Positions 45,750-53,798 of a DNA stretch of 64,000 nt are shown piece by piece. The position numbers and the translations under genes are program-made. The stretch lies in the NCBI RefSeq assembly GCF_008373755.1, contig NZ_VUJV01000007.1, forward strand, positions 1 to 64,000. Reading direction: 5' to 3'. A model generated the notes under the pieces. It was not told the DNA's origin. It ran no database searches and saw only the letters and a program-made list of their open reading frames with translations. The stretch's first letter is position 1, and every line of letters starts with the position of its first letter. The stretch is from Nocardioides humilatus. Its GTDB lineage: Bacteria; Actinomycetota; Actinomycetes; Propionibacteriales; Nocardioidaceae.

Positions 45750-46691
45750 GTGACCTCCGCACCCCGCCTCGTGCACATCGTCGACGACGTGCCGGAGCTC
45801 GCGGGGGTGGAGGGCCTGCGCATGGTCATCGCTCTCGACGGGTTCCTCGACGCCGGCAACGCCGGTGCCATCGCCTGCCGACACCTGGTCGCTGAGGGCT
45901 CTGACGGCGGTGGCGTCGTGGTGGCGACCTTCGACGTCGACCAGCTCCACGACTACCGCGCCCGCCGGCCTCCGATGTCCTTCGTGCGCGACCACTACGA
46001 GGGCTACGACGCTCCTCGCCTCGTGGCGCGGCTGCTGCACGACGTGGGCGGGGCGCCGTACCTCCTGCTCCACGGCCCCGAGCCCGACATCCGGTGGGAG
46101 GCGTTCAGCCGCGCTGTGCTCGAGGTGATGGAACGGTTCTCCGTCTCGCTCGTGGTCGGCATGGGTGCCGTGCCGATGGCGGTGCCGCACACCCGCCCGA
46201 TCGCCATCACCCACCACGCCAACAACGCCGACCTGCTGACGGGCAGCTCGCCGTGGCGCGGCGAGCTGCGCATCCCGAGCAGCGCGCAGGCGCTCCTCGA
46301 GCTGCGCCTGGGGGAGTGGGGCCACGACGCGGTGGGCTTCGTCGCGCACGTCCCCCACTACCTCGCCCAGCTCGACTACCCGCGCGCCGCGATCGCGCTC
46401 CTCGAGCAGGTCGAGCTCGCCGCTCGTCTCACGATCGACCTGTCCGCCCTCGGCACTGAAGCCGACGAGCGCGAGGAGGAGATCGCCCGCTACCTGTCGG
46501 CCAACTCCGAGGTCGATGACGTGGTGACGGCGCTCGAGCAGCAGTACGACGCCTTCGCCCGGGCCGAGGAGAGCGGCACCAGCCTGCTCGCCGAGGACCA
46601 GCCGCTGCCCACGGGCGAGGAGATCGGGCAGCAGTTCGAGCAGTTCCTGGCCGGCCTCGAGGGGCCCGACGAGACCGGAGGCCCGGCATGA
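45750..46691 (+). CDS. PAC2 family protein (proteasome-assembly-chaperone-like)
   Basis: 313-aa soluble protein of the PAC2/COG2047-like family. Family segments are MVIALDGFLDAGNAGAIACRHLV, VVATFDVDQLHDYRARRPPMSF and a Rossmann-like HDVGGAPYLLLHGPEPDIRWEAFSRAVLE. Actinobacterial members occur near proteasome-related or lipid genes; molecular function is unknown. GTG 45750 follows TATCGT by 6 nt. The TGA overlaps the ATG of tesB (ATGA). Confidence 0.87.
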   Translation: MTSAPRLVHIVDDVPELAGVEGLRMVIALDGFLDAGNAGAIACRHLVAEGSDGGGVVVATFDVDQLHDYRARRPPMSFVRDHYEGYDAPRLVARLLHDVGGAPYLLLHGPEPDIRWEAFSRAVLEVMERFSVSLVVGMGAVPMAVPHTRPIAITHHANNADLLTGSSPWRGELRIPSSAQALLELRLGEWGHDAVGFVAHVPHYLAQLDYPRAAIALLEQVELAARLTIDLSALGTEADEREEEIARYLSANSEVDDVVTALEQQYDAFARAEESGTSLLAEDQPLPTGEEIGQQFEQFLAGLEGPDETGGPA

Positions 46692-47557
46692 CCCCCAACC
46701 CACCCGAGATGGCCGATGCCACCCGACAGCTGGTCTCGTTGCTCGACCTCGAGCAGCTCGACACCGACCTCTATCGCGGCAAGCAGCCCGACACGGTGCG
46801 GCAGCGGGTCTACGGCGGCCAGGTGGCCGCCCAGGCGCTGATCGCGGCGACCCGGTCGGTCGACCCGGGCTTCCAGGTGCACTCGCTGCACTCCTACTTC
46901 CTGCTGCCCGGCGACTACAACGTCCCGATCATCTACGACGTCGAGCGCATCCGGGACGGCAAGTCGTTCGCCACCCGCCGGGTGCTCGCACGTCAGCACG
47001 GCCGCCCGATCTACTACCAATCGCTCAACTTCCAGCGCGCCGAGGACGGCCTCGAGCACCAAGACGTCATGCCGGAGGTGAAGGGCCCTGACGAGGGTCT
47101 CAACCTGATGGACCTGATGCAGGAGCGCGGTAGCGACGACGGCCTCTCCAAGGAGTGGGCTGCCCTCGACGTGCGCTGGCTCGGGAGCTCGCGCTACGGC
47201 CTCGATCCCGATCCGGCCCACCCGTCGAAGGCCCAGGTGTGGATCCGCATCGACGGTCGGCTCTCGGACGATCCGCTCGAGCACCTCGCGATGTTCACCT
47301 ACGCCAGCGACGTGTCACTGCTCGGGGCGACGCTGGCCGCCCACGACACCGACGCGAGCGCGGTGCAGATGGCCTCGCTCGATCACACGATCTGGTTCCA
47401 CCGGCCGTTCCGCGCCGACGAGTGGTGGCTCTACGACCAATGGTCGCCGTCGGCGAGCGGTGCACGCGGCCTGTCGCTGGGGCGGGTCTTCACCCAGGAC
47501 GGCACCCTCGTCGCCACGGTCGCCCAGGAGGGCCTGATCCGGCCCCGGACGCGCTAG
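46688..47557 (+). CDS. tesB: Acyl-CoA thioesterase II
   Basis: Hydrolyses medium- and long-chain acyl-CoA to free acid and CoA. The 289-aa double-hotdog protein has VYGGQVAAQALIAATRSV, VHSLHSYFLLPGDYNVPIIYDVERIRDGKSFATRRV, a C-terminal domain with SLDHTIWFHRPFRADEWWLYDQ and a final ATVAQEGLIR, all hallmarks of TesB. ATG 46688 overlaps the PAC2 stop, so both are co-translated. Fits the lipid theme of the window. Confidence 0.94.
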   Translation: MTPNPPEMADATRQLVSLLDLEQLDTDLYRGKQPDTVRQRVYGGQVAAQALIAATRSVDPGFQVHSLHSYFLLPGDYNVPIIYDVERIRDGKSFATRRVLARQHGRPIYYQSLNFQRAEDGLEHQDVMPEVKGPDEGLNLMDLMQERGSDDGLSKEWAALDVRWLGSSRYGLDPDPAHPSKAQVWIRIDGRLSDDPLEHLAMFTYASDVSLLGATLAAHDTDASAVQMASLDHTIWFHRPFRADEWWLYDQWSPSASGARGLSLGRVFTQDGTLVATVAQEGLIRPRTR

Positions 47558-47648
47558 CGACCGCGGCGCCGTCGGCTGGTTCGGGGGACGTCGGACGTCC
47601 TCCAGTGCTAAGTTCCCCACGCCAGTTGTTGCATGGGGAGGGAAATCC

Positions 47649-49277
47649 ATGAAGGTTCGTACGTTCGTCGCGCCCATCGCGACCCTGATGGCTCTGGGTG
47701 GCGTCGCTGCGCTTCCGGCGCCGACTCACGCCGTCACCTCGGTGACGGTCAAGGTCTTCGGCTCCCAGACCTACGGAGGCACGACGAACTTCGTCGGCAC
47801 GACCGGCACCGCGGGTGTCACCGTCAGCGGCATCACCTGCACCGGGTTGACCGGCGGCGCTGCGATCGCGCCGACGCTGACCGCGGGCGGCACCTACACG
47901 ATCGACGGGGCCACCTGCAGCGGCGGCGTGCTCAACAACCCCAACTACGTCATCGGCAGCTACTCGGGCCAGAAGCTCACGGTCAACAAGGCGACCATCG
48001 GGGTCACCGCCGACAACGCGTCGCGCGCCTACAAGGACGACAATCCGACGTTCACCTTCTCGGCGACCGGCCTCAAGAACGGCGAGGACACCTCGGTCCT
48101 GACCGGCGCCCCGACCATTACGACGGACGCCAAGTCCTCCTCGGTCCCCGGCGACTACGCCATCAAGATCTTCCGCGGCACGCTCGGCGGCGGCGACAAC
48201 TACACGATCAACTCGTTCACCGACGGCACCCTCACGATCACGGCCAAGCCGATCACGGTCAGCGTCACCGGCATCCAGGTCTACGGCGGCACGCCGGTCT
48301 GGACCGCCTCGACCGGTATCGCCGGGCTCTCGGTCTCCGGCCTGGGCTGCACCAAGCTCAACGACGGGCGTGACGTCGCGCCGACCCTGGGGGTCGGCAA
48401 CACCTACGTGCTCGACACGACCACGTGCAGCGCCACGCTGTCCAGCGACTACTACACGATCGCCGGGTTCACCTCCAACCGGTTCGTGGTGCAGCGCGCG
48501 GAGCTGACCGTCACCGCTGACAGCAAGAGCCGCATCTACGGCTTCAACAACCCGGCCCTCACCTACACGGTCACCGGCCTGCAGAACGGCGAGACGACCG
48601 CCGCCCTCAATGGCGCGCCCGACGTGACGACCACGGCTGTGGTGAAGAGCAACGTCGGCGACTACCCGATCGAGGTCAAGACCGGCACGCTGTCCTCGCC
48701 CAACTACCGCTTCACGCTGGTCGACGGCACGTTGACGATCAACAAGCGACTCCTGACGGTGACGGCCAACCCCGCGACGCGCGGATTCCGTGCCGCCGAC
48801 CCGGCCTACACCGCGACGATCACCGGGTTCCGCAACGGCGACACCATCGACGTGGTCACCGGTGCTCCGGCCTTCAGCACGACCGCGACGGTGGACTCCT
48901 CGCCGGGCGTCTACCCGCTGAGCGTGGCGGTGGGCACCCTCGACGCGACCAACTACGGCTTCACCGGGTTCGTGGGCAGCACGCTCACGATCTCCGAGGC
49001 GCCGGCGATCATCACGACCAAGAAGATGAAGCTCGGCGTGATCGAGGCGACCGTTACCTACGGCGCGACCAACACCCCGGTGGTCGGCTCGACGATCACG
49101 TTCACCGTCGGCAGCAGCGAGGACGTGGCCTGCACGGCGGTCACCGACGCGACCGGCCGGGCGGCATGCACGGTCAGTGGCTCGATCCGCACCGGGATCA
49201 GCCTGCGCGGCTACACGGCGCACTTCCCGGGCAGCCCGGGTGTGCTGGCCGGCGAGCAGCACCAGGGCATCTTCTAG
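47649..49277 (+). CDS. Secreted MBG-repeat protein
   Basis: 542-aa exported protein. Signal peptide MKVRTFVAPIATLMALGGVAALPAPTHA-VT. Two domains of one kind (~30-115 and ~197-283, each starting V.V.G.Q.YGG and holding a Cys pair: ITCTGLTGG...ATCSGG and LGCTKLNDG...TTCSA) alternate with MBG-type modules (~117-195, ~284-363, ~364-442; 'LTVTA...SR.YG..NPA.TYTVTGL.NGET....GAP...TTA'). A final module has ACTAVTDATGRAACT. No anchor or enzyme domain; probably surface or matrix adhesion (inference). GGGGAGGG precedes the ATG. Confidence 0.87.
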   Translation: MKVRTFVAPIATLMALGGVAALPAPTHAVTSVTVKVFGSQTYGGTTNFVGTTGTAGVTVSGITCTGLTGGAAIAPTLTAGGTYTIDGATCSGGVLNNPNYVIGSYSGQKLTVNKATIGVTADNASRAYKDDNPTFTFSATGLKNGEDTSVLTGAPTITTDAKSSSVPGDYAIKIFRGTLGGGDNYTINSFTDGTLTITAKPITVSVTGIQVYGGTPVWTASTGIAGLSVSGLGCTKLNDGRDVAPTLGVGNTYVLDTTTCSATLSSDYYTIAGFTSNRFVVQRAELTVTADSKSRIYGFNNPALTYTVTGLQNGETTAALNGAPDVTTTAVVKSNVGDYPIEVKTGTLSSPNYRFTLVDGTLTINKRLLTVTANPATRGFRAADPAYTATITGFRNGDTIDVVTGAPAFSTTATVDSSPGVYPLSVAVGTLDATNYGFTGFVGSTLTISEAPAIITTKKMKLGVIEATVTYGATNTPVVGSTITFTVGSSEDVACTAVTDATGRAACTVSGSIRTGISLRGYTAHFPGSPGVLAGEQHQGIF

Positions 49278-49290
49278 CTCTCAGAAATGA

Positions 49291-49330
49291 CAGCGGCCCG
49301 GCACCCCGAGAGGGGAGCCGGGCCGTTGTG
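49291..49330. terminator. Bidirectional terminator between MBG and htdX-like genes
   Basis: An 18-bp stem with two mismatches (49291-49308 with 49313-49330, loop GAGA), G+C-rich core GCGGCCCGGC, between convergent genes and starting 14 nt after the MBG-gene stop. Confidence 0.85.
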
Positions 49331-49344
49331 TCTGTCGCGGCAGG

Positions 49345-50190
49345 TCAGAGCGCCGTCGTACGTCCCACCAGGTGGGGGGCGCCCGACTTCGGGTTGACCA
49401 GCGTGAAGTCCCATCCGGCCGGGTTGGCCTCGGCGCCGAACTGCGCCTTGCCCGGCAAGAAGATCGGCTTCTTGAAGGCGACGTCGACCCGGACGTGGTC
49501 GGGCAGGCGGTTCTCGAGAGCCGCGATGCACCGGGCCTTGCTCCACATGCCGTGGGCGATGTGGCGCGGGAAGCCCAGCGCCTTCGCGGTCAGCGGGTAG
49601 AGGTGGATCGGGTTGCGGTCACCCGACACGGCACCGTAGGTGCGGCCGAGGTTGTCGGGCAGGCTCCACACCGGGCCCTTGGCCTGGACGGTGTTGAACG
49701 ACATGCCCGGGTCGCCGTTGTCCTTGTCGCCCTTGCCGACACGGAGGTACGTCGACACCGACTCCCACACGACCTCGTCACCGACCTTGCCAGTGACGTT
49801 CATGTCCCAGGCGCGGCCCTTGGTGCTCATCCGCAGGTTGTCGGCCGTGAGCGAGAGCGAGACGCTCTCGCCGATCTGGACCGGACGGTGCTGGGTGATG
49901 GAGTTCTCCAGGTGCACCGAGCCGATGGCCGGGAAGGGGAACTTCGCGTCGGTCATCAGCTGCATGTGCAGCGGGAAGGCCAGCATGTGCAGGTAGGGCA
50001 CCGGCGCGACGTCACGGTTGGGGAAGCCGCAGACCGCTGCGTAGCGGTCGACCGCGGAGCGCTCGACGAGGACGTCGTTGCGCTCCAGGGTCACCGCAGG
50101 CAGGTCGCCGCCGGTCTTCTTGATGCCGGGCAGCTGGTTGATGCCGGGGACCGCCGGGAGGGCGGCCTTGAGCATGACGGGGAGCGCCAT
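49345..50190 (-). CDS. MaoC-family 3-hydroxyacyl-thioester dehydratase (HtdX-like)
   Basis: R-specific 3-hydroxyacyl-CoA/ACP dehydratase of 281 aa with a double-hotdog fold. The C-terminal half holds the hydratase motif YGAVSGDRNPIHLY, with catalytic Asp191 and His196 and the following HIAHGMW. Length and neighbours match M. tuberculosis HtdX (Rv0241c), which lies next to fabG4. The ATG at 50190 lies 1 nt after the fabG4-like stop; a GTG 9 nt earlier is an alternative. The two enzymes would work in sequence on 3-keto to 3-hydroxy to enoyl thioesters. Confidence 0.9.
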   Translation of the reverse strand: MALPVMLKAALPAVPGINQLPGIKKTGGDLPAVTLERNDVLVERSAVDRYAAVCGFPNRDVAPVPYLHMLAFPLHMQLMTDAKFPFPAIGSVHLENSITQHRPVQIGESVSLSLTADNLRMSTKGRAWDMNVTGKVGDEVVWESVSTYLRVGKGDKDNGDPGMSFNTVQAKGPVWSLPDNLGRTYGAVSGDRNPIHLYPLTAKALGFPRHIAHGMWSKARCIAALENRLPDHVRVDVAFKKPIFLPGKAQFGAEANPAGWDFTLVNPKSGAPHLVGRTTAL

Positions 50191-50191
50191 G

Positions 50192-51526
50192 TCAGGCACC
50201 CAGCATCATCTGGCCGCAGACCCGGACGACGTTGCCGTTGACGGCGGTCGACGCGGGGGAGGCGTACCAGGCGATCGTCTCGGCGACGTCGACCGGGAGA
50301 CCACCCTGTGACATCGCGTTGAGCCGCTGGCCGACCTCGCGGGTGGCGAACGGCACGGCAGCGGTCATCTGGGTGATGATGAAGCCGGGCGCGACGGCGT
50401 TGATCGTGATGCCGTCCTTGAGCGCGTCGCTCAGCGAGTCGACGAAGCCGATGACGCCGGCCTTGGAGGCGGCGTAGCTCGTCTGGCCGAGGTTGCCCGC
50501 GATGCCGGCGATCGACGCGACGCCGATGATGCGACCGTTGGCGTTGACGACCTTCTGGGCGAGGAGCTCGGCGGTGATCTTCTCCGGCGCCTCGAGGTTG
50601 ATCTGCAAGACCTTGCCGAAGCGCTCGGGCGACTGGTTGGCCAGCTTCTTGTCCATGGTCACACCGGCGTTGTGCACGACGATGTCGACGCCGCCGTGCT
50701 TCTCCTTGAGGTGGTGCGCGATGCGCTGCGCGGCGTCGGAGGAGGTGATGTCGAGAGTGAGCCAGTCACCGTCGATCTCCTTCATGACCTTCTGGAGGTC
50801 GTCGGCCGCCTGCGGCACGTCGAGGCCCACCACGGTGGCGCCGTCGCGGTGCAGCACCCGGGCGATCTCCTCGCCGATGCCGCGGCTGGCGCCGGTCACG
50901 AAGGCGACCTTGCCGGCCAGCGGCTGGGTCCAGTCGGCCACGTCGGTGGCCTTCTTCTCCTTGTGGGCGCCGATCCGGACGACCTGGCCCGAGACGTAGG
51001 CGGACTTCGGGCTCAGGAGGAAGCCGAGCGTCGAGACGACCGAGCCCTCGTAGCCCTCGGCGACGTAGACGAGCTGGACGGTGCCGCCCTTGCCGACCTC
51101 CTTGCCGAGGCTGCGGGTGAAGCCCTCGAGCGCGCGCTGCGCGATCCGCTCGCTGCCTTCGACCTGCGCCGGCGGGGTGCCAATGACGACGATGCGCGCG
51201 CAGTTAGAGAGGCTGCGCATCAGGGGCGTGAAGAACTCCTGGAGGTCGCCGAGCCCCTCGACCGTGGTGATGCCCGTGGCATCGAAGACCAGGCCCTTGT
51301 ACTTCTCGCCGTCGGCCTGCGTCGTGGTGGACGCGATGCCGAGCGTGTCGAGCAGGCCGGGCAGCGACTCGCCGAGGCGGCCGTTGCCGCCGGTGACGAT
51401 GGTGCCCTTGACCAGCGGGTCGCCCGCGGAATAGCGGTCGAGCTTGGTCGGGTTGGGGAGTCCGAGGTTCTTGACCAGCAACTTGCCGATCGGGGACGAG
51501 GCGAAGCCCTGGTACTTGTCGCTCAT
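50192..51526 (-). CDS. High-molecular-weight 3-oxoacyl reductase (FabG4-like)
   Basis: 444-aa NAD(P)H-dependent ketoreductase. It is longer than classic FabG because of an N-terminal flavodoxin-like domain (1-~200: DRYSAGDPLVKGTIVTGGNGRLGESLPGLLDTLG). The SDR domain has TGASRGIG (211-218), HNAG near 285, and catalytic Ser338, Tyr351 and Lys355 (YAASK). This matches mycobacterial FabG4 (Rv0242c), which uses NADH and CoA substrates. Start ATG 51526 has GGAGG 12 nt away. It is first in the operon with the htdX-like gene and divergent from the thiolase gene. Confidence 0.92.
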   Translation of the reverse strand: MSDKYQGFASSPIGKLLVKNLGLPNPTKLDRYSAGDPLVKGTIVTGGNGRLGESLPGLLDTLGIASTTTQADGEKYKGLVFDATGITTVEGLGDLQEFFTPLMRSLSNCARIVVIGTPPAQVEGSERIAQRALEGFTRSLGKEVGKGGTVQLVYVAEGYEGSVVSTLGFLLSPKSAYVSGQVVRIGAHKEKKATDVADWTQPLAGKVAFVTGASRGIGEEIARVLHRDGATVVGLDVPQAADDLQKVMKEIDGDWLTLDITSSDAAQRIAHHLKEKHGGVDIVVHNAGVTMDKKLANQSPERFGKVLQINLEAPEKITAELLAQKVVNANGRIIGVASIAGIAGNLGQTSYAASKAGVIGFVDSLSDALKDGITINAVAPGFIITQMTAAVPFATREVGQRLNAMSQGGLPVDVAETIAWYASPASTAVNGNVVRVCGQMMLGA

Positions 51527-51616
51527 GATGGTGCAAAGCCTCCGAAGCTGAGGTCGTGGTGCTGACGAACGTGGTGAAGGGGTCCGCGGGACGGGCCCGC
51601 TCGACCTTATGTAACC

Positions 51617-51629
51617 CGATGTGTAACTC
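51617..51629. promoter_or_regulatory. Candidate TetR operator in the fabG4-fadA2 intergenic region
   Basis: CGATGTGTAACTC, preceded by a first TGTAAC (51610-51615), so TGTAAC occurs twice in direct orientation. A 12-of-13 match, CGATGTGCAACTC, lies in the promoter of the TetR gene at 53747-53759. A separate 6-bp inverted repeat, CCTCAA (51654-51659) / TTGAGG (51669-51674), lies nearer the thiolase gene. Confidence 0.55.
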
Positions 51630-51699
51630 TGAGTCCACATTTCGTGATCTGGCCCTCAAACGGTTCTCTTGAGGTGCCTGTTGGAAGAGGATAGGAAAC

Positions 51700-52983
51700 A
51701 TGGCAGATTCTGTTCGTCGGGCCGCCGTCATCGGTGGTAACCGCATCCCGTTCGCCCGCTCCAACGGGGCCTACGCCTCCGCCTCCAACCAGGAGATGCT
51801 CACCGCCGCGCTCGACGGCCTGGTGGCTCGCTTCGGGCTCGAGGGTGAGCGCATCGGTGAGGTCGCTGGTGGCGCGGTGCTCAAGCACAGCCGCGACTTC
51901 AACCTGGTGCGTGAGTCGGTGCTGAGCACCAAGCTCGCCCCGGAGACCGCCGCCGTCGACCTCCAGCAGGCCTGCGGCACCGGGCTCCAGGCGATCAACT
52001 ACATCGCCAACAAGATCAAGCTCGGCCAGCTCGACTCCGGCATCGGCGGCGGCGTGGACACCACGTCCGACGCGCCGATCGCGATCGGCGAGAAGCTGCG
52101 CAAGAAGCTGATCCAGCTCAACAGCGCCAAGATCGCCAAGGACCGGCTTGCGATCCTCGCGACCATCCGCCCCGGTGACATCTCGCTCGCGATCCCGTCC
52201 AACGGCGAGCCGCGCACCAAGCTGTCGATGGGTGAGCACCAGGCCCTGACCGCGCTCGAGTGGCAGATCGCCCGCGAGGCGCAGGACGAGCTCGCGGTCA
52301 ACTCGCACCACAACCTCGCGAAGTCCTACGACGAGGGCTGGCAGGACGACCTGATCTCGCCCTTCCGTGGGCTCGAGCGCGACAACAACCTGCGCGGAGA
52401 CTCCTCGCTGGAGAAGCTCGCCACGCTCAAGCCGGTCTTCGGCAAGGGCGAGGCCGCGACGATGACCGCCGCCAACTCCACCCCGTTGACCGACGGCGCC
52501 TCCGCGGTGCTGCTCGCCTCCGACGAGTGGGCTGAGGCGCACGGGCTCACCCCGCTGGCCTACTTCGTCGACTCCGAGGTCGCCGCCGTCGACTTCGTCA
52601 ACGGTCACGAGGGCCTGCTCATGGCTCCGGCCTACGCCGTCCCGCGGATGCTCGCGCGCCACGGCCTGACCCTGCAGGACTTCGACTACTACGAGATCCA
52701 CGAGGCCTTCGCCTCGCAGGTCCTCTCGACGCTCGCTGCGTGGGAGAGCCCGGTGTTCTGCAAGGAGCGCCTCGGCCTCGACGCGCCGCTGGGCTCGATC
52801 GACCGCAGCAAGCTCAACGTCAAGGGCTCCTCGCTCGCCGCGGGTCACCCGTTCTCCGCGACCGGTGGCCGCATCGTCGCCAACACCGCCAAGCTCCTCG
52901 CCGCGAAGGGCAAGGGCAGCCGCGCGCTGATCTCGGTCTGCGCCGCCGGCGGCCAGGGCGTCGTGGCGATCATGGAGGCCTGA
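51700..52983 (+). CDS. Acetyl-CoA acyltransferase (thiolase, FadA2-like)
   Basis: Thiolase of 427 aa that cleaves or forms 3-ketoacyl-CoA. The nucleophile Cys92 is in LQQACGTGLQ, the catalytic His383 in SLAAGHPFSATGG and the acid/base Cys414 in ISVCAAGGQG. It matches mycobacterial FadA2 (Rv0243), divergent from fabG4-htdX as here. AGAGGATAGGAAAC before the ATG provides a ribosome-binding site. With FabG4 and HtdX it could run a beta-oxidation or elongation cycle on CoA thioesters. A terminator follows. Confidence 0.93.
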   Translation: MADSVRRAAVIGGNRIPFARSNGAYASASNQEMLTAALDGLVARFGLEGERIGEVAGGAVLKHSRDFNLVRESVLSTKLAPETAAVDLQQACGTGLQAINYIANKIKLGQLDSGIGGGVDTTSDAPIAIGEKLRKKLIQLNSAKIAKDRLAILATIRPGDISLAIPSNGEPRTKLSMGEHQALTALEWQIAREAQDELAVNSHHNLAKSYDEGWQDDLISPFRGLERDNNLRGDSSLEKLATLKPVFGKGEAATMTAANSTPLTDGASAVLLASDEWAEAHGLTPLAYFVDSEVAAVDFVNGHEGLLMAPAYAVPRMLARHGLTLQDFDYYEIHEAFASQVLSTLAAWESPVFCKERLGLDAPLGSIDRSKLNVKGSSLAAGHPFSATGGRIVANTAKLLAAKGKGSRALISVCAAGGQGVVAIMEA

Positions 52984-53004
52984 CGGCCTGACGTCATACG
53001 TTGT

Positions 53005-53041
53005 GAAGGGCCGTCCCGGAGAGATCCGGGGCGGCCCTTTC
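53005..53041. terminator. Bidirectional terminator between fadA2-like and tetR genes
   Basis: GAAGGGCCGTCCCGGA (53005-53020) pairs with 53025-53041 with one mismatch, loop GAGA; A and T ends on each side (GAAGGG ... CCCTTTC). Serves both convergent genes. Confidence 0.85.
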
Positions 53042-53044
53042 GCC

Positions 53045-53731
53045 TTAGGCGGTGACGAGCGCCAGGGCCGAGGAGACCACGTAGTTGCGCACCTGGTCGG
53101 CGGAGAGCTCGGCGACCGTGGGGACACCGGGGGAGGTCTCGGTGACCAGGATCCCGAGCCGGGCCAGCTGGAGGGCGCCGAGGCCGCTGGCATACATCGT
53201 GTTGGCGACGATGGCGGGGTCGCCGGTCACCGTGAAGGCGCCGGCGCTGATGCCGCCGGTCAGCACCTCGGTCAGGATCGCCATGCAGGACGTGATGCCT
53301 CGCCCGAGCCGGAAGAGCGCGCCCTCAGAGATGTCGTCGAGCAGCTCGTCGCCCGGGCGCACCATCAGCGACAGGGCGCAGTCGACGAACGCCGGGTGGG
53401 CGACGCCGTAGTCGAAGAAGGCTCCGACGACGGCGGCCAACTGGGCCTTGGCGTCGGGGGAGGAGTCGGCTGCGGTGCGCATCGAGGCGTGGAGCTCGTC
53501 GAGGTAGCCGACGAGCGTCATCGCGAAGAGCTCTTCCTTGCCGGTGAAGTGCCGGTAGACGATCGCCCGGTTGATCCCGACGGCGGTCGCGATCTCCTCG
53601 ATCTGCACGTCGCGCACACCCCGGGAGTCGAAGAGCTCGCGAGTGGCGGCGATGATCTGTTCCTTGCGCGCACGACGGCGCGCTGCAGCCGCCTTTCGAC
53701 GTCCGTCGATCTGCGGGGCCCGGGTCGCCAT
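53045..53731 (-). CDS. TetR-family regulator of the fatty-acid module
   Basis: 228-aa TetR repressor: HTH RKEQIIAATRELFDSRGVRDVQIEEIATAVGINRAIVYRHFTGKEELFAMTL preceded by a basic arm (DGRRKAAAARRRARK). The ligand domain is helical (AVVGAFFDYGVAHPAFVDCALSLMVRPGDELL). TACAGT (53739-53744) lies 7 nt before the ATG, and a motif shared with the fabG4-fadA2 promoter begins 15 nt upstream of the start, so it probably represses both. A TetR gene (Rv0238) also lies near this module in M. tuberculosis (from memory). Confidence 0.88.
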   Translation of the reverse strand: MATRAPQIDGRRKAAAARRRARKEQIIAATRELFDSRGVRDVQIEEIATAVGINRAIVYRHFTGKEELFAMTLVGYLDELHASMRTAADSSPDAKAQLAAVVGAFFDYGVAHPAFVDCALSLMVRPGDELLDDISEGALFRLGRGITSCMAILTEVLTGGISAGAFTVTGDPAIVANTMYASGLGALQLARLGILVTETSPGVPTVAELSADQVRNYVVSSALALVTA

Positions 53732-53738
53732 GTTCGAA

Positions 53739-53759
53739 ACTGTACGCGATGTGCAACTC
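53739..53759 (-). promoter_or_regulatory. tetR promoter: -10 hexamer and candidate autoregulatory site
   Basis: On the minus strand TACAGT (53739-53744) sits 7 nt before the ATG. Just upstream lies GAGTTGCACATCG (53747-53759), nearly identical to the fabG4-fadA2 intergenic motif. The site falls in the -35/-10 spacer, ideal for repression. Confidence 0.55.
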
Positions 53760-53798
53760 GGTGTGACACGACTGTGACGAGATTGACTGCTCCGACGC

